64,000 bases of DNA from Fidelibacterota bacterium (GTDB taxonomy: Bacteria > Fidelibacterota > Marinisomatia > Marinisomatales > SCKK01). The notes beneath the pieces were generated by a model that saw only the letters and a program-made list of their open reading frames with translations, had not been told where the DNA came from and did no database searches. The stretch covers positions 1 through 64,000 of the forward strand of contig SCKK01000012.1 in assembly GCA_004124475.1 (NCBI GenBank). The letters are read 5' to 3'. Below are positions 1 through 9,254 of this stretch, in pieces. Position 1 is the first letter of the stretch; every line of letters begins with the position of its first letter. Both the position numbers and the translations under genes were made by a program.

Positions 1-205
1 CCCCCTCTAATAACTCAGGCTGGTCACTCTCTCCAAATCGCTCAATCACTTCATCGTAAACTGCAATCGCATCTTCTGAACGGTCCAACTGGCCAAGCAT
101 CACCCCCTTGTTGACTAATGCCCTGGCAACCCGCTCTAACAACTCAGGCCGGTCACTCTCACCAAATCGCTCAATCACTTCATCGTAAACTGCAATCGCA
201 TCTTC
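1..205 (-). pseudogene. In-frame continuation of TPR repeats past a stop codon
   Basis: The reading frame of the TPR-ATPase gene stays open from its TAA stop at 206-208 to the window edge, and still encodes the same 43-residue repeat (LDRSEDAIAVYDEV type). In the sister repeats the stop codon position is TCA (Ser), so one C-to-A change would create the TAA. The gene was probably longer and this is its detached 3' part, or the stop is a sequencing error. The true end lies outside the window. Confidence 0.75.
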
Positions 206-720
206 TTAACGGTCCAACTGCCCAAGCATTACCCCCTTGTTGACTAATGCCCTGGCGACCCGCTCTAACAACTCAGGTTTGTCACTCTTACCAAATCGCT
301 CAATCAACTCATCGTAAACTGCAATCTCATCTTCTGAACGGTCCAACTGCCCGAGCGTCACTCCTTTGTTGACTAATGCCCTGGCAACCCCCTCTAACAA
401 CTCAGGCTGGTCACTCTTACCAAATCGCTCAATCACTTCATCGTAAACTGCAATCGAATCTTCTGAACGGTCCAACTGGCCAAGCATTACCCCCTTGTTG
501 ACTAATGCCCTGGCAACCGGCTCTAACAACTCAGGCTGATCACTCTCTCCAAATCGATCAAACACTTCATCGTAAACTGCAATCGAATCTTCTGAACGGT
601 CCAACTTCCCAAGCGTCACTCCCTTGTAGACTAATGCCCTGGAAAACTGCTCTAATATCTCAGGCTGGTCACTCTCTACAAATCGTTTGATAAGTTTATC
701 CAAAATCGTAATTGCTTCTA
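1..720 (-). repeat. 129-bp tandem repeats encoding 43-residue TPR units
   Basis: The landmark cggtccaact recurs at 81, 210, 339, 468 and 597, exactly 129 bp apart, and the units are nearly identical at the DNA level. As 129 is divisible by 3, the protein frame is kept. The array runs off the left edge, and a more diverged unit sits at its right end (about 600-720). High DNA identity suggests recent unit expansion or gene conversion. Confidence 0.95.
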
Positions 721-2122
721 AATACTGCTCTTGTTCATGAAAAGAATAGGCTTCATCGAGTAACGTTTGCGTTTCTTTCAATTGATCATCCATTGCTCTT
801 TCACCCACTTTAGCGCGACTTACTTCAATTGTTATTTCATCCGAAACACTTATTTGTTCTTTGAATGTAACCTCACGTTCAATCTTTTGCATTTCTCTTA
901 ACGCTTCATGGTAATACGTTTGTATATCTGCCGGAGCCTCTTTTTCCAGTTTACGGAGTTCCTTTTCCGCATACCAAAATCGGAGGAAATTAACAATTAG
1001 TGGTAAAGGACCGTCGCGACCTTCTTTCATATCCAATACGATTCGGAGAAGTGGCTCATTTAACTCATAAAATGATTCTCGACCAATTTTATTTCTTTTT
1101 ATAAACAATCCATGGTAAAGATCGTGCAATTGGCGGGAAACCACCTGTGAAGCAAGAAATGTAAAATATGCTATTTCTTTTACCGCTAATGCTTTCCCAT
1201 GGTGATCGGCAATAGCGCGTAAAATCTTATTTTGTTGAGGGGATAAACTACTTAAACGCTGTTGATAATAAGGCGTAAGCTCCCGGTCAACCATTTGAAC
1301 AAAGGGACCCACTAATTCCGCCAATCCTGCGACATCCAGCACATTAGCAAGCATTGAAAGCAAACGGTGATTCCCACCGGTGAGATCATAGATGGCATTT
1401 ACTTTCGCTTGTGCCTGCTCTTTTCTTAATTCTTTCGCTAATTCATTTTTCTTATTTGCTTCTGCCAGAGTTGCTAGAAATATTCGGGCGTTTTTCCTGT
1501 CAAGAGACTCCAACGGGTGAATGTTGAAAAATCCATAGAAAGGGTGATCGGGCCTACTACTGGATTTATAGAGGATAACCGAAGAAGCAATTAATGAGAT
1601 GTTCGGATGGGTTTGGAAAAATCCTCGTAGATCTAATAAATCATTGTTTTTAAATCCCCTGAAAATATCACTCAGATTTTCCATAAAGATTTGCATTGGA
1701 ATATTACCGGTTTGGTTCCTGAACAGATCTTCGGCTGCACTCAAGGCTGTAACTGCATCTCCCCTCATTACATTCCCGGCTATTTCCTCAGGACTAAGGT
1801 TACAGGCACGCAGGCAGGCAAGAAGAAAATCCAGTAAGGAGGTCAATCCGCGTTCCTCCTCTGAGAGTCTTATAACCTTTAATTTTTCACCGTCTGCAAA
1901 TTCTTTTTTTATTGTTTTATAGATAAAGGATAAAATATGAGTTTTCCCGGAACCTCGTGGTCCAATAATTAGTTCATAATGAGATCCTACTTTTTGATCT
2001 CGAATACGGCGTAAAATAATATTCGCTAATTTCCTATATTCAGGTGTTAGCGTTTTATCAAGCGTCTCCAGATTACTGTTCTGGGGACTAAACAACAACT
2101 GCATCCCAAATCCATTGATCAT
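206..2122 (-). CDS. AAA/STAND-like ATPase with winged helix and C-terminal TPR repeats
   Basis: The 638-residue product has a P-loop at residues 54-61 (GPRGSGKT), a degenerate Walker B near 142-149 (PMQIFMEN), a MarR-like winged-helix region at about 290-360 and TPR units from about 450 to the end. This order (NTPase, winged helix, superstructure repeats) is that of STAND-type signalling ATPases and ORC/Cdc6-like proteins. Its ATG overlaps the stop of the preceding ATPase gene by 4 bp, so the two are translationally coupled. It ends at an in-frame TAA inside a repeat, while the repeat continues downstream, so the protein may be truncated. The biological role is unknown; defence, signalling or DNA-associated functions are all possible. 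Confidence 0.8.
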   Translation of the reverse strand: MINGFGMQLLFSPQNSNLETLDKTLTPEYRKLANIILRRIRDQKVGSHYELIIGPRGSGKTHILSFIYKTIKKEFADGEKLKVIRLSEEERGLTSLLDFLLACLRACNLSPEEIAGNVMRGDAVTALSAAEDLFRNQTGNIPMQIFMENLSDIFRGFKNNDLLDLRGFFQTHPNISLIASSVILYKSSSRPDHPFYGFFNIHPLESLDRKNARIFLATLAEANKKNELAKELRKEQAQAKVNAIYDLTGGNHRLLSMLANVLDVAGLAELVGPFVQMVDRELTPYYQQRLSSLSPQQNKILRAIADHHGKALAVKEIAYFTFLASQVVSRQLHDLYHGLFIKRNKIGRESFYELNEPLLRIVLDMKEGRDGPLPLIVNFLRFWYAEKELRKLEKEAPADIQTYYHEALREMQKIEREVTFKEQISVSDEITIEVSRAKVGERAMDDQLKETQTLLDEAYSFHEQEQYLEAITILDKLIKRFVESDQPEILEQFSRALVYKGVTLGKLDRSEDSIAVYDEVFDRFGESDQPELLEPVARALVNKGVMLGQLDRSEDSIAVYDEVIERFGKSDQPELLEGVARALVNKGVTLGQLDRSEDEIAVYDELIERFGKSDKPELLERVARALVNKGVMLGQLDR

Positions 2123-3351
2123 AACTCAAGCCCTCCTCGCTGTTCATACCACCAGCGTCGAACTATTTCCAATTTGAATTGCCATTGGGAAGATTGACCG
2201 ACCAGGTAATGATCATCTCGAAGTGTGCGAAGTATCTCCAGAAGCGACTCCGGATCAATTGTCAAAGTACTGGGTCTATACCGCACAAGATTTAAAAGCT
2301 CATTAAAGTGCAAGCCATTGTTATTTCTGGAGAGTATATCAAGTGCTGCACGGGCTTTCTCCACAATATCCTCCGGGTAGTATTGATCTAAACGTGTATC
2401 ATAGTAAAGAAAACCGGCAGGATCTCCAGGGGTATCAAACAGTTTTTGAAGCGTACCATCAATCATCTCAGGATCAACCAAGTCGACAGAATGATCTGAT
2501 AGCCAAATGATGATATGTTTAATATAATAGGGTATGCCGGAGCTAACTTTAGCAATGACAGTTGCCACGTCTTCAAGATTAGAGCACTTTATCTTTTCAC
2601 TCAATAAAAGACCTGCTGCAAGATAAGTGGCGTCTTCCGTTATCAAAGGAGTAAGTTCAAGAGGTTCCATATCATTGATAGGCTGCCCTATATAACCACT
2701 ATCTTTGAGTTTCTGTAGTACAATGTGCATACCCAAGGATCCGCAAAAAGCCATTTGAAATGAATTAACAGTTTGCCGTATAGCCCTAAGTTTATCCAAT
2801 AACTCAGCAGCATTTCTATGCCCCTGATTTTTGTAAATTTTATCTATAAGAAAAGGCAGCTCATCAATAATAAGTACCGCCATTCTATCTCCGCTTTTTT
2901 CAACAAAATTCCTGCAGGTATCTTCAAGGAATGTGCTCCATGGATCCAAACCACTTGGTAATTCATATTCTCCTATTGATTGGCCCCGCATACGTTGTTT
3001 AATACGTCGAAACCAGTCTGTTGCTTTATCCATACCATTGTCAGACATGAATCCTTGACGGTGCATTTCCTGATTGAGTTTCCATACAAATTCTTCTACT
3101 GCGTTCACTTGCTCAGCGTCGAAAAAGATAGGATTTACCCAGGTTGGTTTTTTTGCAATTGCCAACCAGATTGCCCAGGTTTTACCCATACGCCTCTCTG
3201 AAAGTATATGAAGATTACTGCCTGCTTTTGTTTTCTTCCAAAAGCGACTTACAAAATCATTTCTACCAATAACCAAAAAGGGAGCATTCGTGGCATTAAC
3301 TGATCCTGTCGCTAAAGGTATGGGTTTGAATCTTTTAGTAGATTTAACCAT
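2119..3351 (-). CDS. P-loop ATPase, archaeal-ATPase (ATPase_2)-like, partner of the TPR ATPase
   Basis: The 410-residue protein has Walker A SERRMGKT at residues 51-58 and Walker B VLIIDELPF with D163 and E164. A sensor-like strand follows (AFCGSLG), and the C-terminal region looks like a winged helix (about 340-405). The RRMGKT loop is typical of the ATPase_2/DUF234-like AAA group. It is the first gene of a two-gene operon with the TPR ATPase. The start ATG is preceded by AAGGAAGAAATT. A palindromic operator lies 30-57 bp upstream. Function is not known. Confidence 0.8.
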   Translation of the reverse strand: MVKSTKRFKPIPLATGSVNATNAPFLVIGRNDFVSRFWKKTKAGSNLHILSERRMGKTWAIWLAIAKKPTWVNPIFFDAEQVNAVEEFVWKLNQEMHRQGFMSDNGMDKATDWFRRIKQRMRGQSIGEYELPSGLDPWSTFLEDTCRNFVEKSGDRMAVLIIDELPFLIDKIYKNQGHRNAAELLDKLRAIRQTVNSFQMAFCGSLGMHIVLQKLKDSGYIGQPINDMEPLELTPLITEDATYLAAGLLLSEKIKCSNLEDVATVIAKVSSGIPYYIKHIIIWLSDHSVDLVDPEMIDGTLQKLFDTPGDPAGFLYYDTRLDQYYPEDIVEKARAALDILSRNNNGLHFNELLNLVRYRPSTLTIDPESLLEILRTLRDDHYLVGQSSQWQFKLEIVRRWWYEQRGGLEL

Positions 3352-3380
3352 AATTTCTTCCTTTTAAGTTTACAACATCT

Positions 3381-3408
3381 ATCGTACGACAAATATATCG
3401 TACGATAT
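3381..3408 (-). promoter_or_regulatory. Tandem palindromic operator upstream of the two-ATPase operon
   Basis: ATATCGTACGATAT (3395-3408) is a perfect 14-bp palindrome. Its core ATCGTACGA recurs at 3381-3389, with the two copies 16 bp apart. The pair lies between an AT-rich, -10-like region (about 3410-3435) and the start codon at 3351. Two evenly spaced palindromes upstream of an operon suggest binding of a dimeric repressor. The regulator is unknown. Confidence 0.6.
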
Positions 3409-3559
3409 TTCTGGTGCATAATAATATATAATTAAACTGATGTCAAGGAGAAAAAGTAGCAATAAGAAAGAATTTTTACGCTTTTTGAAATTAATAAATC
3501 AAATCACAAACGTGATTCGGAAATATTTCATATTTACCAGTATTCATTTGGATTATAAT

Positions 3560-5455
3560 TCAGCTTACATTTGCACCATTTCCGATATCTGCATCGTCTA
3601 CAACCACTAAAGCCAATTTTTTACCTTTCTGAGCAGCCAACAACATGCCATTCGATTCCACTCCTCTGATGGTGGCGGGCTCCAGATTCATGACCACAAC
3701 AATCAGCTTCCCCACCAAATCTTCGGGAGAATAATGTTCAGCAATTCCGGCAACAATCTGCCTCTCCTCATCCCCAACCTTTATCTGAATTTTCAATAGA
3801 CGGTCTGCGCCTTCAATTTTTTCAGCTTTCAGCACTTTGGCTGTTTTTAATTGAACTTTTGAAAAATCCTGAAATGAAATCTTGTTGTCTATCATTGTGA
3901 TTTCCTCCGTTGGTTTTTTATCAATACTTATAGGTTCTTTCTTTTTCTCAATTCTAGGAAATGGAGCTTCAAACCGACCTAATTTTGCTCCGCTTTTTAA
4001 TTTTCCCCAAGTCTGATCTGCATAATCTGTCGCCTTCACACCGATCATTTCCATCATTTTTTTTGTCCTCGACGGCATTATGGGGTGAAGAAGCTGTAAT
4101 CCCAATCTGAGTGATTCTGCTGCATAGTAGAGTACCGTACCGGCTTTATTTTTATCCTCTTTTACTAACTTCCAAGGCTGATTCGTTTCCATATACTTAT
4201 TGATGGCTCGGATAAACTGCAATGTTTCTTCCACCACTTTATTCACCCTCATGTTCTCAATCAGATTTTTAACTACCCCGCCTATTCTTTCACCGTGACT
4301 CCTGAGGTCATCATCTCCTTCCGACACATCGCCCACCTGAGGGATTTTTCCATCGAAATGCCGAGTGATAAGCGTGCAAATCCTTCCCACAAGATTCCCC
4401 AGATCGTTGGCAAGATCACTGTTGTATCGACGGACAAACGCCTCGATTGAGAAATTGGAGTCCTGACCGAGAACCATGTCTCTCATGAGAAAATAACGTA
4501 TTGGGTCGACACCATACTGATCAATCAAGTCAAGAGGTTTAACAATATTTCCAAGCGATTTAGACATTTTAAAATCACCACTCAGCCACCAGCCGTGAGC
4601 AAAGATGGTTCTTGGAAGTGGAATCCCTGATGCAAATAGCATGGTAGGCCAATAAACACAATGGGTTGTCAAAATATCTTTGCCAATGAGGTGGAATTCC
4701 GCAGGCCACCACTTATCAAATTGCTTTTTATCTTTCGTTACTCCAATGGCGCTCACATAATTAATCAAGGCGTCAAACCAGACATAGGTAACATAATCCG
4801 CATCGAATGGAAGTTCAATTCCCCATGTCAGGCGAGTTTTTGGCCTGGAAATGCAGAGATCCTCCAACGGCTGTCGAAGGAATCCCAACACTTCATTGCG
4901 ACGGAAATCCGGCTGAATAAACTTGGGGTTTTCGTGAATGTAATCAATCAACTGTTGTTGGTACCGGCTCATTTTAAAGAAATAATTTTTCTCAGTAATG
5001 ACGTTTAAAATTTTCTTGTGTTGAGGACATTTACCGTCCAACAATTCCTTTTCCGTATAAAACCGCTCACATCCCACACAATAGTGACCGCTGTACTCAT
5101 CGAAGTAAATATCTCCCTTTTCATAAATATCATTGAGAATAGCCTTTACCACCTCTTTGTGATACTCATCTGTTGTTCGTATAAAATAGTCGTACCGAAT
5201 ATGTAATTTTTCCCATAATTCTTTAAACCGAACAACTGTTTCATCGCAATGTCTTTTCGGATCGATACCCCGTTCCTGGGCAGCCTGGTAAACTTTTTGT
5301 CCGTGCTCGTCCGTACCTGTCAGAAAAAAGACGTCATCCCCGGCTTCTCTATGATAGCGACTAAGCACATCTGCCAATATTGTCGTATAGGCATGACCAA
5401 TATGGGGCTCGTCATTTACATAGTAGATGGGCGTTGTGATGTAAAATTTACTCAT
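3560..5455 (-). CDS. metG: Methionyl-tRNA synthetase
   Basis: Charges tRNA-Met with methionine in the cytoplasm. The 631-residue protein has the class I signatures HIGH (18-21) and KMSKS (296-300). The connective-peptide zinc site is C126-x2-C129 with C143-x2-H146. The C-terminal ~100 residues form the Trbp111/EMAP-like tRNA-binding domain (FSKVQLKTAKVLKAEKIEGADR...), which dimerises the enzyme in many bacteria. A linker rich in Lys/Glu joins the two parts. The start overlaps the holB stop by 4 bp, so it is expressed with the genes upstream. Confidence 0.97.
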   Translation of the reverse strand: MSKFYITTPIYYVNDEPHIGHAYTTILADVLSRYHREAGDDVFFLTGTDEHGQKVYQAAQERGIDPKRHCDETVVRFKELWEKLHIRYDYFIRTTDEYHKEVVKAILNDIYEKGDIYFDEYSGHYCVGCERFYTEKELLDGKCPQHKKILNVITEKNYFFKMSRYQQQLIDYIHENPKFIQPDFRRNEVLGFLRQPLEDLCISRPKTRLTWGIELPFDADYVTYVWFDALINYVSAIGVTKDKKQFDKWWPAEFHLIGKDILTTHCVYWPTMLFASGIPLPRTIFAHGWWLSGDFKMSKSLGNIVKPLDLIDQYGVDPIRYFLMRDMVLGQDSNFSIEAFVRRYNSDLANDLGNLVGRICTLITRHFDGKIPQVGDVSEGDDDLRSHGERIGGVVKNLIENMRVNKVVEETLQFIRAINKYMETNQPWKLVKEDKNKAGTVLYYAAESLRLGLQLLHPIMPSRTKKMMEMIGVKATDYADQTWGKLKSGAKLGRFEAPFPRIEKKKEPISIDKKPTEEITMIDNKISFQDFSKVQLKTAKVLKAEKIEGADRLLKIQIKVGDEERQIVAGIAEHYSPEDLVGKLIVVVMNLEPATIRGVESNGMLLAAQKGKKLALVVVDDADIGNGANVS

Positions 5456-6621
5456 GCGTAATTTCTCAGCCTTCCATGTAATAAATTCTGTATATCTAGC
5501 AGTAGATTCATCAATACCAAATTTAAATTATAATTCCGTGAAAGTGAATCAACACATGTTTCAAGCTGATCGATAATTTCTGGATACTTCGCATTTGGAA
5601 ATCGGGTGATATATTCTGCTAATTTCTCTTTCCGATCTGTGAGGATTAATTGAGCTTTGCCATTAAGTTTAGCTAAAAACATGGCGTCCCTGAACCAGTA
5701 ACTCATCAATTGAAGTTGAAAGGCAAACTCCTGTGGATTCGACCGATACAGTGAAGAACCGTTAACTAAAAATCGCCTCCAACCCGATTCTGATTCCTCC
5801 GATACCGAATTGATCAACGATTCCAGGAGTTCAAATATTTCATTCATATCTTTCTTAATGAGATTAAGACCTGTGCGGATGTTACCCTGACTCAGATGTG
5901 AAATTAATAGGGCTTCATTTTCCGTTTTTTGATGTACCTCCTGAAAATATTCAGTAAGAACCTGATCCGGCAGAGGTGGAAAATAGAGTGACTGACATCG
6001 AGACCGGATTGTTTCCGGAAGTTGATCGGGGAAATCCGTGGTTAAAATAAATGTGGTATCCTCAGGAGGTTCCTCCAGGATTTTCAGCAGTGCATTCCCC
6101 GCTTCTCCCTGCTGTGAAGATAGCTTATGAGCATCAAATATGAGAATGACCTTTCTCCCCGGTTCTATCATTTTAAGGAAAATCGTTTTCCTCAAATCAC
6201 GAATGCTGTTGATTAAAATTCTATTGGCTCGTGGAAGATTAATTTTGGAATATGGATTTCGTCCCTTTTTGCCCATTAATTCGGTTAAAAGTTTCAAATT
6301 CTTGTCCGACAGCGCTTTCACCACACTATCATTCTTAGTAATATCTTTATCTTTAGGTAGAGGAACAATAAGCGTCAAATTGGGGTGCTGTAACGAATAG
6401 AATTTTTTGCAGGAAAGACAATCACCACACGGTTCGGCGTCGCCTTTTCGGCAATTCAGAAGGGTTGCGAATTTGATGGCATACCCTTCTTTTCCCGTTC
6501 CGGCTGGACCATAAAAGAGGTAAGCAGAAGCAACCCGATTGCGTTTATAAGAAGAAATAATTCTTCTCCAAATTATCTCCTGTTCCACTAACCGGTCTAA
6601 CATTACGATTTTTTCAACCAT
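5452..6621 (-). CDS. holB: DNA polymerase III delta' subunit (clamp loader)
   Basis: Clamp-loader AAA+ subunit that helps place the sliding clamp on DNA. The 389-residue protein has a Walker A-like loop at residues 38-45 (GPAGTGKE), the clamp-loader zinc module C57, C65, C68, C71, and the RFC-box-like stretch ALLKILEEPPEDT followed by SRCQ. An alternative start is M7. It overlaps the upstream M23-like gene by 19 bp and metG downstream by 4 bp, giving a compact three-gene operon. Confidence 0.93.
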   Translation of the reverse strand: MVEKIVMLDRLVEQEIIWRRIISSYKRNRVASAYLFYGPAGTGKEGYAIKFATLLNCRKGDAEPCGDCLSCKKFYSLQHPNLTLIVPLPKDKDITKNDSVVKALSDKNLKLLTELMGKKGRNPYSKINLPRANRILINSIRDLRKTIFLKMIEPGRKVILIFDAHKLSSQQGEAGNALLKILEEPPEDTTFILTTDFPDQLPETIRSRCQSLYFPPLPDQVLTEYFQEVHQKTENEALLISHLSQGNIRTGLNLIKKDMNEIFELLESLINSVSEESESGWRRFLVNGSSLYRSNPQEFAFQLQLMSYWFRDAMFLAKLNGKAQLILTDRKEKLAEYITRFPNAKYPEIIDQLETCVDSLSRNYNLNLVLMNLLLDIQNLLHGRLRNYA

Positions 6622-7808
6622 AATTCAGGATTGAGTTTTTGTCGATTTCCCCAAATTTCAAAATGAAGCTTGGCTCCGTCGAAGGAGCCGGAATCCCCCA
6701 CATGAGCGATCACTTCTCTCACATCAACGTACATATTTTCTTCCACTTCAACGTCTACCACATGGGTATAAACCGTATAAAACCCCCCGCCGTGATCAAT
6801 GATGATCGTATTACCGTATCCACGAATGTAAGTCACCGTGGTCACTATTCCATCGAAAACTGCCCTTACCTCAGTTCCGGCTTTCCCTTTAATGTCAATC
6901 CCTGAATTCTCCGTGACTGTTTTCAATGTGGGATTTCTGTGCGAACCGAATCGTGACAATATTTTCCCTTCCACAGGCCATGGCAGTTTCCCTTTAATTG
7001 CGGAAAAATTCCCACCGACTAAGAGGCGTTCTTCCTCTCTACGCCTTCGCTCAAGTTCCGCCAAACGAACAGCCTTTTCTTTTTCGAGTTTTGCCATGAT
7101 TTTTTCGATTTCTTTTGCAGATGATTTTCGATCTTCAAGCCTCCTGGTAAGAGCCTGCTTGTCTTTTTTTACCTGTTCAAGCTCCCGTGCTCGAGCACGA
7201 CGATTCCGTTCTAAACTTTTTTTATAGGCACTTTTTTCCTTATCAATTTTCTTGAGATCCCTGAAATCTGCCGTAAGACGGGTTTTGTCTGCATTGATTT
7301 CATTGATACTGTTATCGATCTTCCTGGCTATTGATTTATCATATTCTGAAATGATTTTCAAATACTTTGCTCGATACATCGCACGTCTCCAAGAACCTGC
7401 ATCTAAAATAAGTTCAAGATCGGAAAGTCGACCTTTCATGTAGATATTCACTGCCCGTTGTGCATAGCGTTCCTGAAGGTCTTTATACTCTTCTTCATTT
7501 TTTGTAATTTTTTTCTCTGCCTGCTCAATGGCTATTCTTTTGGATTTTTCTTCTTTTCTTAGACGATAAATTAAATTCCGAACTAAGGATATTTCTTCAT
7601 CCAATTCATTAACTCTTTGAAGGGTGGTTTTTTCCCGGTCAGATGTCTGCCTGATTCGTTTCTCAAAATTTTTGATTTCCCTTCTTATCCTGTCCAACTC
7701 CTTGGAATGAAATTGAATATCTTCATCGATATCTTCCGTTTGACCATAGATCCCCACGGGTATCGAAGCGACAAAAATGGAAATGATGAATAATTGTCTT
7801 AATTTCAC
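6603..7808 (-). CDS. EnvC-like coiled-coil protein with degenerate LytM/M23 domain
   Basis: Predicted periplasmic activator of peptidoglycan amidases. The 401-residue protein has a signal peptide (residues 1-22), a long charged coiled coil (about 25-255) and a C-terminal LytM domain (about 275-398). The metallopeptidase ligands are partly missing. The usual HxxxD reads NxxxD (ENSGID), and the HxH motif reads KLH; only the YTH histidine and the final His remain. Loss of zinc ligands is the hallmark of EnvC/NlpD-type non-catalytic regulators, so regulation rather than hydrolysis is inferred. First gene of the operon with holB and metG. Confidence 0.87.
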   Translation of the reverse strand: MKLRQLFIISIFVASIPVGIYGQTEDIDEDIQFHSKELDRIRREIKNFEKRIRQTSDREKTTLQRVNELDEEISLVRNLIYRLRKEEKSKRIAIEQAEKKITKNEEEYKDLQERYAQRAVNIYMKGRLSDLELILDAGSWRRAMYRAKYLKIISEYDKSIARKIDNSINEINADKTRLTADFRDLKKIDKEKSAYKKSLERNRRARARELEQVKKDKQALTRRLEDRKSSAKEIEKIMAKLEKEKAVRLAELERRRREEERLLVGGNFSAIKGKLPWPVEGKILSRFGSHRNPTLKTVTENSGIDIKGKAGTEVRAVFDGIVTTVTYIRGYGNTIIIDHGGGFYTVYTHVVDVEVEENMYVDVREVIAHVGDSGSFDGAKLHFEIWGNRQKLNPELWLKKS

Positions 7809-8174
7809 GACGGGAAAATAGATTGACCCTTAGTGATTCGCAATTGTTTTAAAGACACAAAATCCTTCAAATATCAAATGATAATAATTTTAGTAAGAAA
7901 ATGACCGATTAATTTTGTACAACATTTCCATCAGACTATTGTCAAGCAGGAAGTGTATAATTAAAGAAGATTAGTTTTACCAATATTCAAATTACCCCCT
8001 TCCCCCTTTTCTTCACAAGAGAAGGGTAGCTCTAACCACACATCGACAGATTTAGCTGGGGAGAGTTTCTGATTATTTTATTGATATTGTATAGACTTTA
8101 GCATAATATGTTAGAGAAAATATTTGTCGTAATAGATTCTTATTATATTACATCAAAGTTCGGAGAACAAAAAT
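7809..8174. other. Divergent intergenic region
   Basis: This 366-bp gap separates the minus-strand envC-like operon from the plus-strand peptidase gene. I see no coding frame. It holds a C/T-rich stretch (about 7990-8030) and the promoter candidate listed separately. Confidence 0.6.
8081..8109 (+). promoter_or_regulatory. Candidate sigma-70-type promoter for the isoaspartyl peptidase
   Basis: TTGATA (8081-8086), a 17-bp spacer and TAATAT (8104-8109) lie 66 bp before the start codon at 8175. A GGAG ribosome-binding site follows at 8161-8164. Confidence 0.45.
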
Positions 8175-9254
8175 ATGAATAAACCGTTGAAATTCACATT
8201 TAGATTCCATTTAACATATAGGCTATTGGCACTTACAATTGCCGTTTTGGTGGTGCTCTCATGTCAACAAAAAGAATCCCCCAACCCACCTTTTGGAATG
8301 GTCATACACGGAGGAGCCGGTACCATCCTGAAAAAGAATATGACATCTGAACTTGAAGAAGCGTACAGCATGAAGCTGACAGAAGCTTTGTCATACGGGT
8401 ATAATATCCTCAACAACGGTGGCAGTAGTCTGGATGCAGTGGAAACAGCCATTAAGATTCTGGAAGATTCCCCCCTCTTCAATGCAGGGAAAGGGGCTGT
8501 CTTTACTCATAGCGGGACGAATGAGTTTGATGCATCGATTATGGATGGGAAAACACTTATGGCTGGAGCCGTTGGAGCAGTCAAACATGTTAAAAATCCA
8601 ATCGAGCTCGCTCGATTGGTGATGGAAAAGACACCTCATGTGATGTTGATTGGAGATGGAGCAGAAGCATTTGCCAAAGAACAAGGTGTTGAATTGATGC
8701 CAGATGATTATTTTTTTACAGAGAGAAGATGGAAACAACTCCAGAAAAGAATAGAGCAGGAAAAAAAGAATACAAATCCATCAAAAGACAAAACTACTAC
8801 CATTAAAGGGCTGGAGTTTGAGAGTAGTTCAATGGGAACCGTAGGAGCTGTAGCATTAGACAAGGCTGGAAATCTTGCTGCAGCTACTTCTACAGGTGGA
8901 TTGACCAATAAGAGGTTCGGACGGGTTGGCGATTCCCCAATTATCGGGGCTGGAACCTACGCCAACAATCAAACATGTGCCGTCTCAGGTACAGGTCAGG
9001 GAGAATATTTTATGCGCTCCCTCGTAAGCTACGACATCTCAGTGTTGATGGAATATCGAGGCATGTCATTAAAAGAGGCGGCAGATACTGTTGTGATGGA
9101 AAAACTGGTGAAGATGGGAGGTACAGGCGGTGTCATCGCTATTGACAAAGACGGAAATGTGGCTATGCCATTCAATACGGAGGGTATGTATCGGGGCTAT
9201 GTTGATAGTGATGGTAAAGTTATTGTAAAGATATACACCCTCAATAAAAGCTAA
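8175..9254 (+). CDS. Lipoprotein isoaspartyl peptidase / type 2 L-asparaginase (Ntn hydrolase)
   Basis: Cleaves isoaspartyl dipeptides and/or asparagine; family members self-cleave before a catalytic threonine. The 359-residue protein has a lipoprotein signal (VVLSC, C30) and so is probably anchored in the envelope. It contains the HGGAGT motif of the alpha chain and the autocleavage site MGTVGAVALD with nucleophile T222. The GGLTNKRFGRVGDSP and GTGQGEYFMR stretches that line the substrate pocket are also present. The last residues (TLNKS) read into sequence that is intergenic in the duplicate copy at 13.4 kb, so the C-terminus was altered by a rearrangement. Export of this enzyme suggests scavenging of damaged or external peptides. 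Confidence 0.93.
   Translation: MNKPLKFTFRFHLTYRLLALTIAVLVVLSCQQKESPNPPFGMVIHGGAGTILKKNMTSELEEAYSMKLTEALSYGYNILNNGGSSLDAVETAIKILEDSPLFNAGKGAVFTHSGTNEFDASIMDGKTLMAGAVGAVKHVKNPIELARLVMEKTPHVMLIGDGAEAFAKEQGVELMPDDYFFTERRWKQLQKRIEQEKKNTNPSKDKTTTIKGLEFESSSMGTVGAVALDKAGNLAAATSTGGLTNKRFGRVGDSPIIGAGTYANNQTCAVSGTGQGEYFMRSLVSYDISVLMEYRGMSLKEAADTVVMEKLVKMGGTGGVIAIDKDGNVAMPFNTEGMYRGYVDSDGKVIVKIYTLNKS

Noticed and set aside
505-690. Plus-strand reading frame through the TPR repeats
   Set aside because: It is the antisense shadow of the 129-bp repeats, with no ribosome-binding site.
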